Source of the DNA: Certhia americana | Taxonomy: Eukaryota; Chordata; Aves; Passeriformes; Certhiidae | Assembly: GCA_018697195.1 (NCBI GenBank) | Contig: CM031861.1 | Span: 1,395,466 to 1,459,465, forward strand | Reading direction: 5' to 3' | Length of the DNA: 64,000 bases | Part shown: one piece after another, positions 1 to 11,191 of the stretch | Position numbering within the stretch: the stretch's first letter is position 1 | How the letters are laid out: each line of letters opens with the position of its first letter | The notes under the pieces: generated by a model | Told to the model about the DNA's origin: nothing | The model's input: the letters and a program-made list of their open reading frames with translations, nothing else | The model's database searches: none | Translations under genes and position numbers: made by a program

Positions 1-2525
1 AAAATGACAGCTTAATACATTTTTTCCCTAAAGAGGCAAGGGTTTAGTGTGCAGTATTCCCCTAACCACTCAGCACTCTCCAAGCATAAACTCAGCAAAG
101 CTTATATAAACTAACTACAGAACCTCACAGCTGCTGCAAAATTTTGTGGGACAAACTCATTTGGTTTAAGTGGGACAAAAATTATGAAGGTCAAAACAGG
201 GGCTCAGTCTGACCCTTCCTTTTTCCAGACAATGTGTGGAGCCTTTTTATTTGCCTGATGCATTCAGAGTCTTCAGAATGAAAGTGCACCATATCTCCAC
301 CAAGTTAAGTAGTTTATAAACAGAGAAACACACCATTGTATCACTGAAGTGAAAATGTATGGGGGAATAACTGTTTTGAGTTACTTCTAAGCTGTGAGAT
401 TCCTGGCTGATTCTTCTAGTCTGAGCTGGGGTTGTCAGCAGGTTGTCTCATTGTTCCTTTTGCTGTTTGACTTGAGAGACTCCATCTAAAATGCAGTGCC
501 TGTGTGTGTGCATAAGCTAGACAAATAAATATCAATCATCTCCCAGATGGTGATAATATGGCCCATGGGAATGGAGCGTGGACTTGCCCTGACACTTCTG
601 CCTGTGTTCATTGCATTTCTGAGCTCTCCAAAATCCAGCACCCTCTGCTCATCTCAGACTGTGCATTCAGTTACATTTTTGCTGGTGCATTTCCTGAATA
701 TAGTCCTTTGTTCGGTCCTCCTCAGAGCCAGGTCTATCAGGTTTTGGAGCTTGCTGGTTTATTTGATCCTATTTTTAGGCAGATTTTGTGCATCTAATAC
801 TGAGTCTGTAATCCAGAACTTTGAATTAGGCATTCGTGCTCCTCATAAAATGAGTGAGGAAAGTGAACTGCCTCAGCCTGGGCCTCATGGTGGTGAGATC
901 CCTGAGCAGAGAGACTCCTTTTCTGGTTAGTAGGAAATGACTTCAACTCTACAGCTCCTTCTCCTGTGTTTAAGTGCTTGACTGGGAGCTGCAGCGAGGT
1001 ATTTCCCTGAAACCTTTCCGGGAATAAGGTACTTATGTCATTTTCTTGGAAACTACTGTGGAGATCATTCCTTTCTTTTAAAGTATAGCCAAGAAAGTAC
1101 TGCCAAACCCTTTTGTGCTGTGTTCCCAACCCCAGAATATGAATAGGCTGTTCCCTGTTCTCTTCGCTGGGTTTCAGGCCCATATGGCCCAAGTGCCCTG
1201 AGGATCCCCTAACCACTAAACCACACTTGGAGCAGGGAGCAGTTTTTATCCCTTCTGTTGAAGCTGTGCTGCTTGGCAGAAGGGCCTGGTGTATTTTCTG
1301 GGCTAGATAAACCAAGAAAAGGTGTACTAATGATGAAAGTGAGTCCTGCGTTGTCAGCTGTCGAGGACATAGGTTCCTGCTCCTGCACTGGTGACTATTC
1401 CCACAGCTCATGATGAATAGTTATTGGATGGGAATTCACTGAATTATGGGCCACTTTTCTCTTAGACAGTGTCCTAATCTTGGACAGGAGACTCTGTCTT
1501 CATGTTTTGGCCTCATGAAATAGTCTCAATGGAAAAGTCTAGGGTTTGGACACACAAAACTTGGTAGGTGGCCACCATGAAAGAGCTCATCATTTACCTG
1601 CTTTTGTGAAATTTTACATTTGTGCTTAGAGAGTTGGAGCCCTGAGATCTGTTTGCAGCACATTAGAGGTAATTCTTGCAGTTATTCTCCTCTAACTTTC
1701 TAATGAAACTCCAATATTTCCATAAAAATATTATTTATCATTATTGTTCATAAATATGAAGCAAAGATCAGATACAAAAAATGTGAGACAACTGGGCTGG
1801 AGAAGCCATGAAATTTTTTTCCTACATTGTTGTTTTTTGAGAATACAAGGCTGGGAGCAATATATGCCTCAGTTAATTATTGCTTGTATGTGACAATGGA
1901 CTGCATAGGCAGGAACACACCTGGAAAATTCACTGATGCATCCATTGCATGGAAGTTTCTGTAACTTGAAGATTAATGTCTAAGATGCCTTTTGCCATAA
2001 GGAGGAAGGCAGCAATTCTTTTTCTCTGTTTTCAATAAAATCCAGGCTTTTAGATTATACAAAAAGAAATATGTTTTTCACAGCTTTTATGAGAGATTAT
2101 GAAATGTATTTCCCATTATCTAGATTCATTCAGCCAGCCTGTATTTATACAGAGAAAAGAAAAGGGAAGATCAATCAGTGAATGTAAAGATACTCAGTCA
2201 ACAAGATTTGAGCTTTATATCTGTGTTAGTAGCTCTGCTACCAGTGACCAGATTTCTTTTTCTACTGCATTTTCTCTTTAGAGGAAACAAAATAGTGTGT
2301 TAGCTAATTATTATTTTAAGAGAAACCCAAATATTGTTAATATAAAACAAGCAGCACTGCCTTTTAATTTTTGTTGATGGGTCCATCCCTGAGTGGATAT
2401 AAATGACACAACTCAAGAGTGAAGATGTCCTAATTTCTATCTGCTGAGGGCCTGGTTTATCACACATTATCAAGTAGCATATGAATATGACTTGCATTAT
2501 AATTATAACTTTAAATGAGCAGAGA
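1..2525. other. Unique non-coding DNA, no gene recognised
   Basis: This AT-rich, CpG-poor stretch shows no recognisable exon, RNA gene or young mobile element. It holds two overlapping opposite-strand ORFs (547-930 plus, 794-1411 minus), the second described separately. The plus ORF begins with a hydrophobic stretch that resembles a signal peptide, but it has no family match that I know and may be chance. Confidence 0.6.
794..1411 (-). other. Unassigned 205-codon ORF, probably chance
   Basis: This is the longest ATG-started frame in the window. The ATG is at 1409-1411 on the minus strand and the frame stays open for 205 codons. The predicted product is hydrophilic, rich in Ser, His, Gln and Leu, and has no transmembrane segment. 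One Cys-x2-Cys pair is visible (residues about 60-63), but no zinc-finger spacing follows it. I recognise no family. At about 45% GC, roughly one stop is expected every 18 codons, so a frame this long is uncommon but not impossible across 64 kb and six frames. No splice structure, Kozak context or CpG island supports it. It could be a lineage-specific ORF in a lncRNA or simple chance. Confidence 0.12.
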
Positions 2526-2550
2526 TTTTTTTTTTTTTTTTTTTTTTTTT
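2526..2550. repeat. Poly(T) run, T25
   Basis: This is an uninterrupted run of 25 T. No poly(A)-tailed retroelement body or target-site duplication is recognisable beside it, so I treat it as a homopolymer microsatellite. Confidence 0.95.
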
Positions 2551-2753
2551 AAGTTAACTTGAACGCAAAATAGGAACAGAGCACTTGCAAAGAAAAAAGA
2601 AGGGGTGGCCAGGAACTGCACTCAGAAAGAAACTGCAAGGAATAAAAATTGAAGTAGAAAATAAATTTGCTTCAAAGTTTCTGCTCAAACACCTCCTGTA
2701 ATAAGGAAAATGGTATCTAGCTAACTTAGAAAATAAGAGAAAGCACTCAAAAT

Positions 2754-2817
2754 TTGTTGTTGTTGTTGTTATTATTATTATTATCATCATTATCATCATC
2801 ATTATCATCATCATTAT
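2754..2817. repeat. Compound trinucleotide microsatellite (TTG)n(TTA)n(TCA)n
   Basis: The tract passes from TTG to TTA to interspersed TCA and TTA triplets without a break, 64 bp in all. On the minus strand it would read as runs of Asn and Asp codons inside a spurious ORF. The stepwise change of unit suggests point mutation followed by local slippage. Confidence 0.95.
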
Positions 2818-4291
2818 GTGGGGAACGTTGATGGTTTTTAGTTGCTTTGACTTTGCATTTCTTTTGCTCTAGGAGGTGAAAAGCAGAATAAATGCCTTGC
2901 ATTTGCTCTGCTACTTCAGAGCAACTAAAGCATTCTGAATCCAGTGGAAACTGGCAAAGTGAGCAGGGGAGGAGGCTCCTGAAAGCATAATAAGCTGGTA
3001 GATGAATCTGGTAATTGAGTTGCATGTAAAATAATGGATGTTTTTACTGGAACAGTACTTTTATCCACCATGCAAGGGCTACTGAGCCTTAAGGCAGGAT
3101 GTTAGACCTCTCTAGGGGTTCTACCAATGTCTCTGATTCCTGAGAGGGCTGGCTCAGAGACGAACATGAGTGAGGTCCGTGTCCCAGCCATTTATTCTTT
3201 TCCCTTTCTCTGCTCTCCATATTACAGGTCACTGGCTTGCACCTCAGCCTGCTATAGAATCACACAGATGTAATATTTTAATGGGTCAAATGGACCACAA
3301 TTAACCCTTGCCCTGGAGTTTTTCAGTGCAAATGACCTTCATTTTATTCTGTTAGCCTTTATTTGCTATACGAGGTGGGTGCATTTGCTTTGTTTTCGTT
3401 TTAATGTACATTAAAAATTATTTAAAACCATTGATAAAAACACTGTAAAGCTCTGGTCATGGGGGAATCCCCTAAAATGCCATCAGGCAATTGTGATTCC
3501 CCACTGGTGGATTTTTTAAAAAGCACTCATCCCATTCTTAATGCTTTTAACATGTACTTTATTGTCATCACGTGACACTGTTTTTAACCACAGTGTTGTA
3601 CTGTACATCACATCTGCAGAATTACAGCAATCTACATTGAGAATGAAATCAGGTTTGTCTGACACAACCTGTTTCCTGTTAAATACACTGAATGACAAGA
3701 ATTCTCTTTCCTCTCTTTATTTCCCTCCTAGCTGACTCCTGCAGCAAGTGAATCATTCTTTCACCCAAGACCGAGGTCAGCCTCACTGACCTGGGGCTGC
3801 CTGTGTCATCCTGCCTGCCCTTTTTAAACATAGTGCTCTTGTATTTCATGGGAATCTTCCTGGTCTTCCAAGAGACTGCAAAGAGATTTTCTTCAGACAG
3901 GTCTTTTGGACTGTTTGGCACAAAATCTACGGCCTGCCAGGTTTAAAGTACTTATCAGTAATTGATGTTCTTTACCTTCCTTTACAGTTATTGTCAGACT
4001 GGGAAGTACTTTGTCATCCTCAAGTGAAAAAAGTGTTTACCTCCTCTCCATCACATGTTATCTTCTTCAAAAAAATTTAACCATTGAAAGCGTTCTCAGT
4101 TTCCAAAATACTTCAGAAAATTTTTTTCATGTTAGTCACATTTCTCTCAGGTACAGAGATGTCCCTGATGCTTTCAGCTTCCTTTTTTTTTCTCTGTTTT
4201 TCACCTTTTAAAATACATATGTTGATTTCTATCTAATCTCTGTTTCCTTTATTTCATTCCCTTGGAAGCTACATTATAAATGTGCTGAAGT

Positions 4292-4294
<3 letters not shown>
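2818..4294. other. Unique non-coding DNA
   Basis: I see no repeat family, exon or RNA gene here. All ORFs are 80 codons or shorter and overlap on both strands. One A/T-rich patch lies around 3410-3430. Confidence 0.5.

Positions 4295-4322
<28 letters not shown>
4295..4322. repeat. (AT)14 microsatellite
   Basis: A perfect run of 14 AT dinucleotides, self-complementary and therefore able to extrude a cruciform. Length polymorphism is likely. Confidence 0.95.
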
Positions 4323-4326
<4 letters not shown>

Positions 4327-4594
4327 TTGACTGAGGTCTCCTTGTTCCATCTGAATGTTGCCTTAATACACTGAAGTCTTCACATTTGCTGAAGGCATGT
4401 AAAAATTGGAAAGCTTTTGATCCCCAGCAGTTACTGTGGGCCATTGAGGAATGGAGAATAAGCCTCCCACGCTGAAGGGGAGTGGAAGGCACGAAGGACA
4501 TGAGAAGGGAAGGTTAACACTGTAGCTTGCCTTTAAGAGAGCCACAATTGCTCCAGCTTGGTGATTTTGGAGTAAGTTACTTAGATTTTGCTTG

Positions 4595-4941
4595 GAGAGT
4601 GAGACAGCTACTGTTTCATGTATCTGCTTCATTAAGTTTAGACTATATTTGTCTCTGTTTGCTTTCCTACTTGTGCTTGGAGTGTGTCTATCTGTGCTCT
4701 GTTTCACAGAGCCTGGAGTTTATTTGCCTAAGTTTGCTTTCCACTGCCTTTGGACTGTGTTTGCACTGAGCTCTGTTTCATTCAGCTTGGACTTACGGGC
4801 CCAGGTTTGTTCCACAGCATTTGAGCTGTGTTTGTTTTGCTTTCCAGAGCCTGGGAATGTGGCTGTGCACAGCCTGCCACTGCCCTGGAGTGTCTCTGTC
4901 TGTCCCATGCTTGGCCTGAGAGTTGTCCTGGGCTGCCTTGG
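4595..4941 (+). repeat. Degenerate minisatellite, about 37-bp unit
   Basis: Successive segments each end in TTGG or CTGG: 4595-4636, 4637-4680, 4681-4716, 4717-4753, 4754-4790, 4791-4854 (perhaps two units), 4855-4888, 4889-4914 and 4915-4941. Alternate units are the more alike. Units at 4681 and 4754 share GCTCTGTTTCA, and units at 4637 and 4717 share GTTTGCTTTCC. This implies a 74-80 bp dimer that arose from a 37-bp monomer. The plus strand is low in A and rich in T and G. Translated, it gives a repetitive Leu/Phe/Cys-rich frame (ORF 4592-5020), which I regard as a by-product of the repeat and not a gene. Boundaries are approximate because the outer units are the most diverged. Confidence 0.65.
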
Positions 4942-5220
4942 CCCTCACTCACCTGCCTTGCCCAGTGCCTTGATCTGCAGTCTCCCAGTTTGCAGTAAGG
5001 AAGGGTCTGACAATAACTGAGTTGTTTGGCATGAGTTAGTACATCAGAGCAAAATTTCTCCCAGATCTGCTACAGAAAAATCAAATTTATGTGGGGCCAG
5101 AGGGAGGGCTGCCAAATTCCCAGCCTAACACTGATATTCTCAGCTTGTGCTATTTTTAATTAAAATGGAAAGGGGAAAGTAATAGCCACGTCCTGTACTG
5201 CTCACCTTTTACGAATAATG

Positions 5221-5256
5221 TTAATTAGCAATGCAAATTCTTCTCTTATTTTCCAG
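5221..5256 (+). promoter_or_regulatory. Homeodomain plus octamer motif pair, putative enhancer core
   Basis: TTAATTAG at 5221-5228 is a classic homeodomain core. Two bases later, ATGCAAAT at 5231-5238 is a perfect POU/octamer motif. A pyrimidine tract ending in CAG follows at about 5240-5257. Another TTTTAATTAAAA site lies near 5153-5164. Spaced homeodomain-octamer pairs are typical of POU-homeodomain enhancers. The motif match is seen; regulatory function is inferred. Such short motifs also occur by chance in AT-rich DNA. Confidence 0.25.
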
Positions 5257-5259
5257 TTT

Positions 5260-8200
5260 TTTGGTTGGTTGGGTTTTTCTCCTAAATCTGTTTTTCTGCA
5301 TCTTGACTGGTGTGTTCTCCAGTGAACACATTTCCACATCCTTTGAAGATGAGCATTTGACACAAACACAGGTGTCCTTTGAGAGTGCTGTCTGGAACAC
5401 TTTTAGGTAGTTAAAGACAATTTCTTACTCCCTCCTACCCTCCTCCCAGAGAGCTGCTGTTTGCTTTTCACCCATCATGAACTGATCCCTTGCAGCACAC
5501 AGAACTCTGCTATAATCATTTCAAGCATTTTGTTGGTTTATTAGTTATATAACCTTATATGATTTTCCCAATGTATGAGTTTATGTAAAGCGATCATTTC
5601 TAGTGTGTTATCTGCTTTCTGCAAAAACTAAACACAACACCATTTTAAAAAGGAAAGGCTGGGTACCAGTTTGGCTGCAGAGTCCTGTGGGGCAAAGTAC
5701 CAGCACCACCCTTCAGCCTCCCACCTCACTTGTTTTGATCTTCCATGACAGAGCAATGAATACTTCAAATACCATATTGAATTCAAATTCCATGTTGAAA
5801 AAGAATGTTCTCCACCTTCTGTGATGTGGAGGACATCAGTCTCTGCCTGTACATATAATCTCTTGCAGTGGTCACAACTGGTGCTCAACACTTGAGTTAT
5901 TCCTCCTACCCCATCATAAATGGAATATGTACACAAATTTGAAGTGAAGGCATAAAATTAATTTTACAAATCCCATTTTCCCCCTGCCCTCACTACAGCT
6001 ATTTACCCAGCAAGAGCAGAACTAGAAATAGCCCAGAGAACAACTTAAACTAAGGAGAGGATCAGGTTGAATAAAGTGAATTATGATATAGTCAGTTACT
6101 GACAGAGGCTTGAGAGTTAACCAGCCTTTGGGGCAATACTTTTGTAATCACTGAGACTAAAGGCAAACGAGCCTCCAGGCACAGAGAATGTGGCATTTCT
6201 GTGGATGTTTAGAAACAGTCAATCCTTCCTAATGACCAGGGGATGGATTAGTCAAAACCTGCCTCAACACAACTATTTTTTGGTCTATAATCACAGAAAG
6301 ACAGGTGTGATCAGTTCTATTTGAAGAAGACAGCAATGCTGGGAAGGCAAACTATTGTGTTGTGACTCTAACGTTTGGATTTAGTTGATTTTGGCATCTG
6401 ATGTTTTTAATCTTCAGGGATACAATTTTTTTTTTAAAAAGGGTTATAAATTAAAGAGGTTATAATTCACAGGTTATCTATTATTTGGAAGATTTTAAGG
6501 TAGTAAGATGCTAAAATTAAAAATAGCAGTTGAAGATCTGCAACCTTCATTGGACTGACCTTCAGTAAGGTTTTGTGATCAGATTTAGATGGCTTGAGTC
6601 TGGAAAAATATGGGGGACTGTGTTCCATACAGAGGATAAAATAATGCCTGATCTTAGATTTTGAACACATAGGTAAGTTTTTTTATGTTACAAGAAGCAG
6701 ATAATCCCAGGGTAGGTATTCAATAGATTTATTGTAAGAGGTAATAAAAGTCTTTTAAAAGTAGGTGAATGAGAGCTTCCTATTCAGAGAAAGGGAATGT
6801 GAATTCCTCTTAACTTCAGATGTCAGTTCAGCTCATAAAAACCTGCCATTGCTGCAGTGTCACAGCCACTGTCTGCAGGTATGAGAACAGAGTTTTATCA
6901 TCCCTCAAAATTACATGAGGGGAGCAGGGAAAAACAAACAGCTGCAAACAAGGCAAGCCGTGAGTAGTTTTTATTTTTCAGCATTTCTCTTGTTCCAGAA
7001 TCCGCTATGTAGTTTCCCACTAGTTTGCCACGCAATCAAACTGGGAAGAGACTGGGTGCATCTGGCACACACAGGTGCTCCTGTCTCTTCTTGCCAGTGC
7101 AGGGACTGCCACTTATCCAGGGAAAGAATGGGCAGGGAACCCCCTGCCATATGTTGAGAGAAAAAGAGGAAGGACTGACCTCCTCTTCTGGCCTCCTCTT
7201 CTGCTACTTCTCCTGCCCAGGAGTCAGGGTTCAGAATGTTATTTCAGAATATTTTTTTCAAGCTTGTGGACAGTGCAGTTGATTTTGTTGCTTCAGTTAA
7301 ATGGTTAGATGTGCTTGCTTACCTTCAAATTTCACTGTAAGAATCACTGGATAAGAAAACTGTTAAGAATGTCTGCTTTGGGAAGCAGTAGTACTGGTGT
7401 TTAGCAGTAATTAGCAATACTGCATTTCAAGTCTGCTCTTACCCCTACCAGAGTATCTAAAATGTTGCTATTCAGCCATTTATCAAATCTTCTCCAAGTC
7501 CTAAAATCCAGTTTGTTCACACTTGTATCACAATCTCCTACTCATGTGATAACATTTTTCCATGCATTTGGATTCTTAGTCCTCATAGCACTGATGTTAT
7601 TCATCATGAATGAGATTTTAAACAATTGTTGACTATGTAGGCCCAGTTCTGCCTTCATTGCTGAGGTAACACCCACAGACACCAATTAAGCACATTTTAT
7701 TTAGTAAAGGGCCACTGGAATAAATTCAGTGGGCAGAAAACACTTAGCTTATTTTTTATAATATTTTATCTTGGTATGAAGCTCAAGGCTTTTTTCCAGG
7801 CCTGTATCCAGGCCTGTAAAAAAGAATTATAGCAATGAGACTCTCCAAGAAATGGCCAGACAATGTAGGAAATGTGGCAAGTCCTATGACCACACTCAGG
7901 GAAACACGCAGTAGTGCTTGGATCCATGCTGGATCCAAAGAGAACACCTGGAGGTTCATATTTCAGGTCTCCATCTTCTAAATAAAGCCACTGTGTGGCT
8001 GGGGCTATAAATTAAAGATGCAGGCAATTTGGAAAAGTTCTTAGTGCCACGGTAGGTGAAATGCAGCCCACTGCTGGCATCACCAGAGCCAGCACCATCC
8101 TTGAGTGTTTCTACTGCATCTTCTCTGTGGCTGAGCTGGTGGCAGGGCTCTGTCTGTTGTGCCATCTGTGTGGAGACACTGCAGAAGGCTCCCAGTTCAT

Positions 8201-8371
8201 GGGCACCATTGGCATTAATTTAGCTGCCCACACCAGCCATCCCAGGGATCAGCCCCTTAGTTAGCAACTGTCAAAATGCCATCAAACAACTGAAAGTGAG
8301 GAATTGAAAGTGGGGGAAACCAGTGTTGGTGAGAATGTGCAATACCCAAGGTGTGTTTTTTAGTAGTTTTT
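5260..8371. other. Unique non-coding DNA with one short tandem duplication
   Basis: I recognise no gene or repeat family here. ORFs are 102 codons or fewer. An exact 12-bp tandem duplication, TCCAGGCCTGTA, occupies 7795-7806 and 7807-7818. CTCCTCTTCTG is likewise repeated around 7180-7201. Confidence 0.5.
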
Positions 8372-8555
8372 TGTGCCAAGTGCTTTACAAACACATTGAG
8401 ACATGTTCCTTCACTGAGTGCTTAAAAGGCAAACAAAGTCAATTATGATACCCATTCTGCACAAAGGAACCAGCACAGAGATTAAAGAGAGCTACCCTAG
8501 AGCATGAAGAAGATCTGAAAACATGGGCAGAATCTCCAGTCCAATGCCTCAGCCA
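8372..8555 (-). mobile_element. MIR/CORE-SINE fragment, antisense
   Basis: Read on the plus strand, the order of motifs matches the reverse complement of MIR. First comes a 'TGCCAAGTGCTTTACAAACA' block like the MIR 3' end. Then comes 'ATGATACCCATTCTGCACAA' followed by 'CAGAGATTAAAGAGAGCTACC', like the MIR segment usually read as ACCCATTTTACAGATGAGG then CAGAGAGGTTAAGTAACTTGCC. Last comes a decayed CORE side with 'AGATCTGAAAAC' and 'TCTCCAGTCCAATGC'. MIR is an extinct tRNA-derived SINE with an amniote-wide distribution. The copy is heavily mutated and inactive. Ends are approximate. Confidence 0.6.
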
Positions 8556-9949
8556 TGATATTTTTTCCTTAGCAGCTATGCTTTATTTATAATCAGACTT
8601 GGGATTCTTTCTCCAGCCTCAAAATCCCAGGAAAGATTTCACTGTGGATGTTTGCTATTTCACTGAAAAATCATCTGATTTCTGGTTTTCAAATAGAGAA
8701 AGCGCTGCCTAATGGGTTTTGTATTAGGAGGATATTCTCATTTTCCACATGCTGTCTGGCTCTGGATGCTGTTACGAGATGTTTAGAGAGTGCTCTTTGG
8801 AATAAAAAAAAAGGAAGCAAAAACATCAGAGGGGACTAAACCTGATGATAAGTGAGACACAGTGTGATATATGGCTTTTCCTCAATGCTTTCAATGGCAA
8901 GGAAACAGCAAGTTACATGAGATCCCAACTTTTCAGAGCCATTTGGCCAAAACTTTGAGAGCTGCAATTTATTCTGTGGGAAGCTGGAGCTGGGAGATGT
9001 GTACAAGGGCAGCTCCTGTAGACCAGCCAGGGGTCAATTCTGCTCTCTCCCAACAGTCTTGGTGTTTGCAGTTAAATGATTATTAAGCAGGATTTGCTGT
9101 TTCAGTGTGTAAAACCCCTTGATTTGAGCAGAGAACAGTGGCTAAACATCCAACAGATGAATTGGGTAAAGGGCATCCACACAGTACTGACATTACTAAA
9201 TGTCAGTAACACTCTGTAGTTGGGTACCCATGGTAGTTTTATCCTTTTTTTTCTGGGCAAGATCAAGTAGGCATCTTGACAGAATGAAACAACCTATACA
9301 CTTTTCAGATTTCACAGGAGAAAAAACCAAAACCTTGAACAGCTTATTTTTATTCCTTTTGTTTAGTAATTTATTTTTATTGCCACCTTTCTTTATACCC
9401 TTAGAGTCGAATTGGTTGGGTTAGGTGAACTAATGGTCAAATGGGTCAGAAGATCAGAGACCTTCTGAAGGGCTCAGACCACCCACCCTTCTCCTTTCAG
9501 ATCTCACAAATTTTAAAAAGATATATTTCTTCAGGCTTTGGAAGGCTGTTTTCACAACTCCCAAAGCTAGGAAGGTCCTTCTTCGATTGACACAAATTAT
9601 ATTCAAACTCCATTGAAGAATCCTAAAAAACCTGAAATAATCAAGTATTTTTTCTTGTCAAATCTGACATGTGCTGAATATATTACTTTGTATGTGCTAA
9701 AGCAACTAGATAAGGGAAGCTGTGAAAAAGTCCTTTGCAATTGGTAAGGATATTCAAAGGGCTATGCAAGCCAAACTAAAATCCTAGATAATAAAATTCC
9801 TGCTCTGTGGAGTGGAAGAGATTCAGTCTAACTTTTTTGTCTAGAGAATGTTAGCAGCTTGCCTATGGTACCTAATACAACTTTAATTCCTGGAGAGAGA
9901 AAGACATATCTGGAGAGTTAGTTTGTTTTGCCATAGAATTGATGAGGGT
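8556..9949. other. Unique non-coding DNA
   Basis: No repeat family or exon is recognised. ORFs are 74 codons or shorter. A short A10 run sits near 8803-8812. Confidence 0.5.
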
Positions 9950-9973
9950 GACATAAATATATATATTTATGTC
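9950..9973. repeat. Perfect 24-bp palindrome
   Basis: GACATAAATATA at 9950-9961 is followed immediately by its exact reverse complement at 9962-9973, with no spacer. It could form a cruciform or bind a symmetric dimer. The AT core probably grew by slippage, but the GAC/GTC ends make it more than a plain TA run. Confidence 0.85.
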
Positions 9974-10517
9974 TACAGTAAGTTCACAGAAAACCTCTGT
10001 AAGTGTTCATCATGAGATATGGACAGGGTTTGTAAATTTTTAGCCTTGGAAATGTAGATAAACTGTTCACTTAGGGAGGCAAGACTGGAACTTACAGGTC
10101 TTGACTTTCATTTCACGTGATGTTTCACATTTGAAAGTAAACTAAAATCTCTCAAATACAAATCTGTGCTTTACAAATGTTTTAAATTTCATGCTTTTAA
10201 AATTCCTGTAAGGATCCATCTTTTTGTTGGGGGGAAAATTATTTGCTCATCCATGAAGAAGAGAGCAAGAGAAGCAGTGGCCTCAAGATATGGGATACTA
10301 TGACAGAGTTTTCAATTTCTTCATTTAGAGGATTGGGATTGCCCACATGTCATAAACACCTTTACTTGCTTCCCTGAATGAATTAAATATCAGGTCCTGA
10401 ATATTCAGCCTTGAGAGGCCACAGGAATCACAACCACGAAGACAGAGTTCCACTGGCAGAGTAGCAGTGTAGCTGCATTCAGCCTTACTCATGTCCATTT
10501 GCTCAATCTATAAAACC

Positions 10518-10549
<32 letters not shown>
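10518..10549. repeat. Interrupted (TA)n microsatellite
   Basis: TA units run from 10518 to about 10540, are interrupted by a G at 10541, and resume to about 10549. Confidence 0.9.
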
Positions 10550-11114
10550 ATCTGAAAAACTCTCTCCATGTAAATCTTCAGGTGTTTCTCAAACATTAAG
10601 GCAGTTAGACATTGTTGCTCATCAATAGACAAGGAGATACAAAACGGGCACAGATTTTCTGCTGGAAATAGTCACGTACAGGAGCAGTTTTAGATACAAG
10701 AGAAACACGCAAGTGCTGAGATCACACGTGGGGCTAAGATTTACACCATCGTGGATTCAGAAATTTTTAATCAACACGGGCAGACAAACAGCACTGTGTG
10801 GCAAATCCCTTTGCTTTACCAGGTTCTTCTTCTCAGGGTCAGGATTAAAAGTGAGAGAGACAGAATTCTTATACGGACTTGGATGTTTATTGTTCCTTTT
10901 CTCAGTTATAGCCTCACTGACCATGAGTGCTTCTACAGGCTAAGTTAACAGAGCAAAAAATGGAGTACAGAATTATGCTTTCAAGGTCTTTAAAGCCTAA
11001 ACTACCCAGTTATGAGATGACAACTAATTTTTTTAAACTTCTACCCAATGACTAATTATCCACGTCCCACACTGCAGATTTTTCTAACCAATCACACAAA
11101 ATCACCCAAACTTG

Positions 11115-11191
11115 TGAAGAAGAAGAAGACAAAGAAGAAGAAGACAAAGAAGACGAAGAAGAAGACGAAGAAGACAAAGAAGAAGAAGAAG
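11115..11191 (+). repeat. Purine tract of GAA/GAC triplets
   Basis: About 77 bp of almost pure purine on the plus strand, made of AAG triplets with AAGAC inserts spaced at 6-15 bp. Occasional C residues break strict purine purity. The frame at 11048-11275 reads it as Lys and Thr, which is a translation of the repeat and not a gene. GAA-type tracts can form triplex (H-DNA) structures. Confidence 0.9.

Noticed and set aside
547..930. 127-codon plus ORF with a signal-peptide-like N-terminus
   Set aside because: No family resemblance, it overlaps a longer opposite ORF, and hydrophobic starts are common in T-rich random frames.
4592..5020. 142-codon Leu/Phe/Cys-rich ORF that looks like a membrane protein
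   Set aside because: It is a direct translation of the minisatellite and flank; the repetition comes from the DNA repeat.
5240..5257. Pyrimidine tract ending in CAG that resembles a splice acceptor
   Set aside because: No open frame or donor of interest follows; such tracts are frequent in T-rich DNA.
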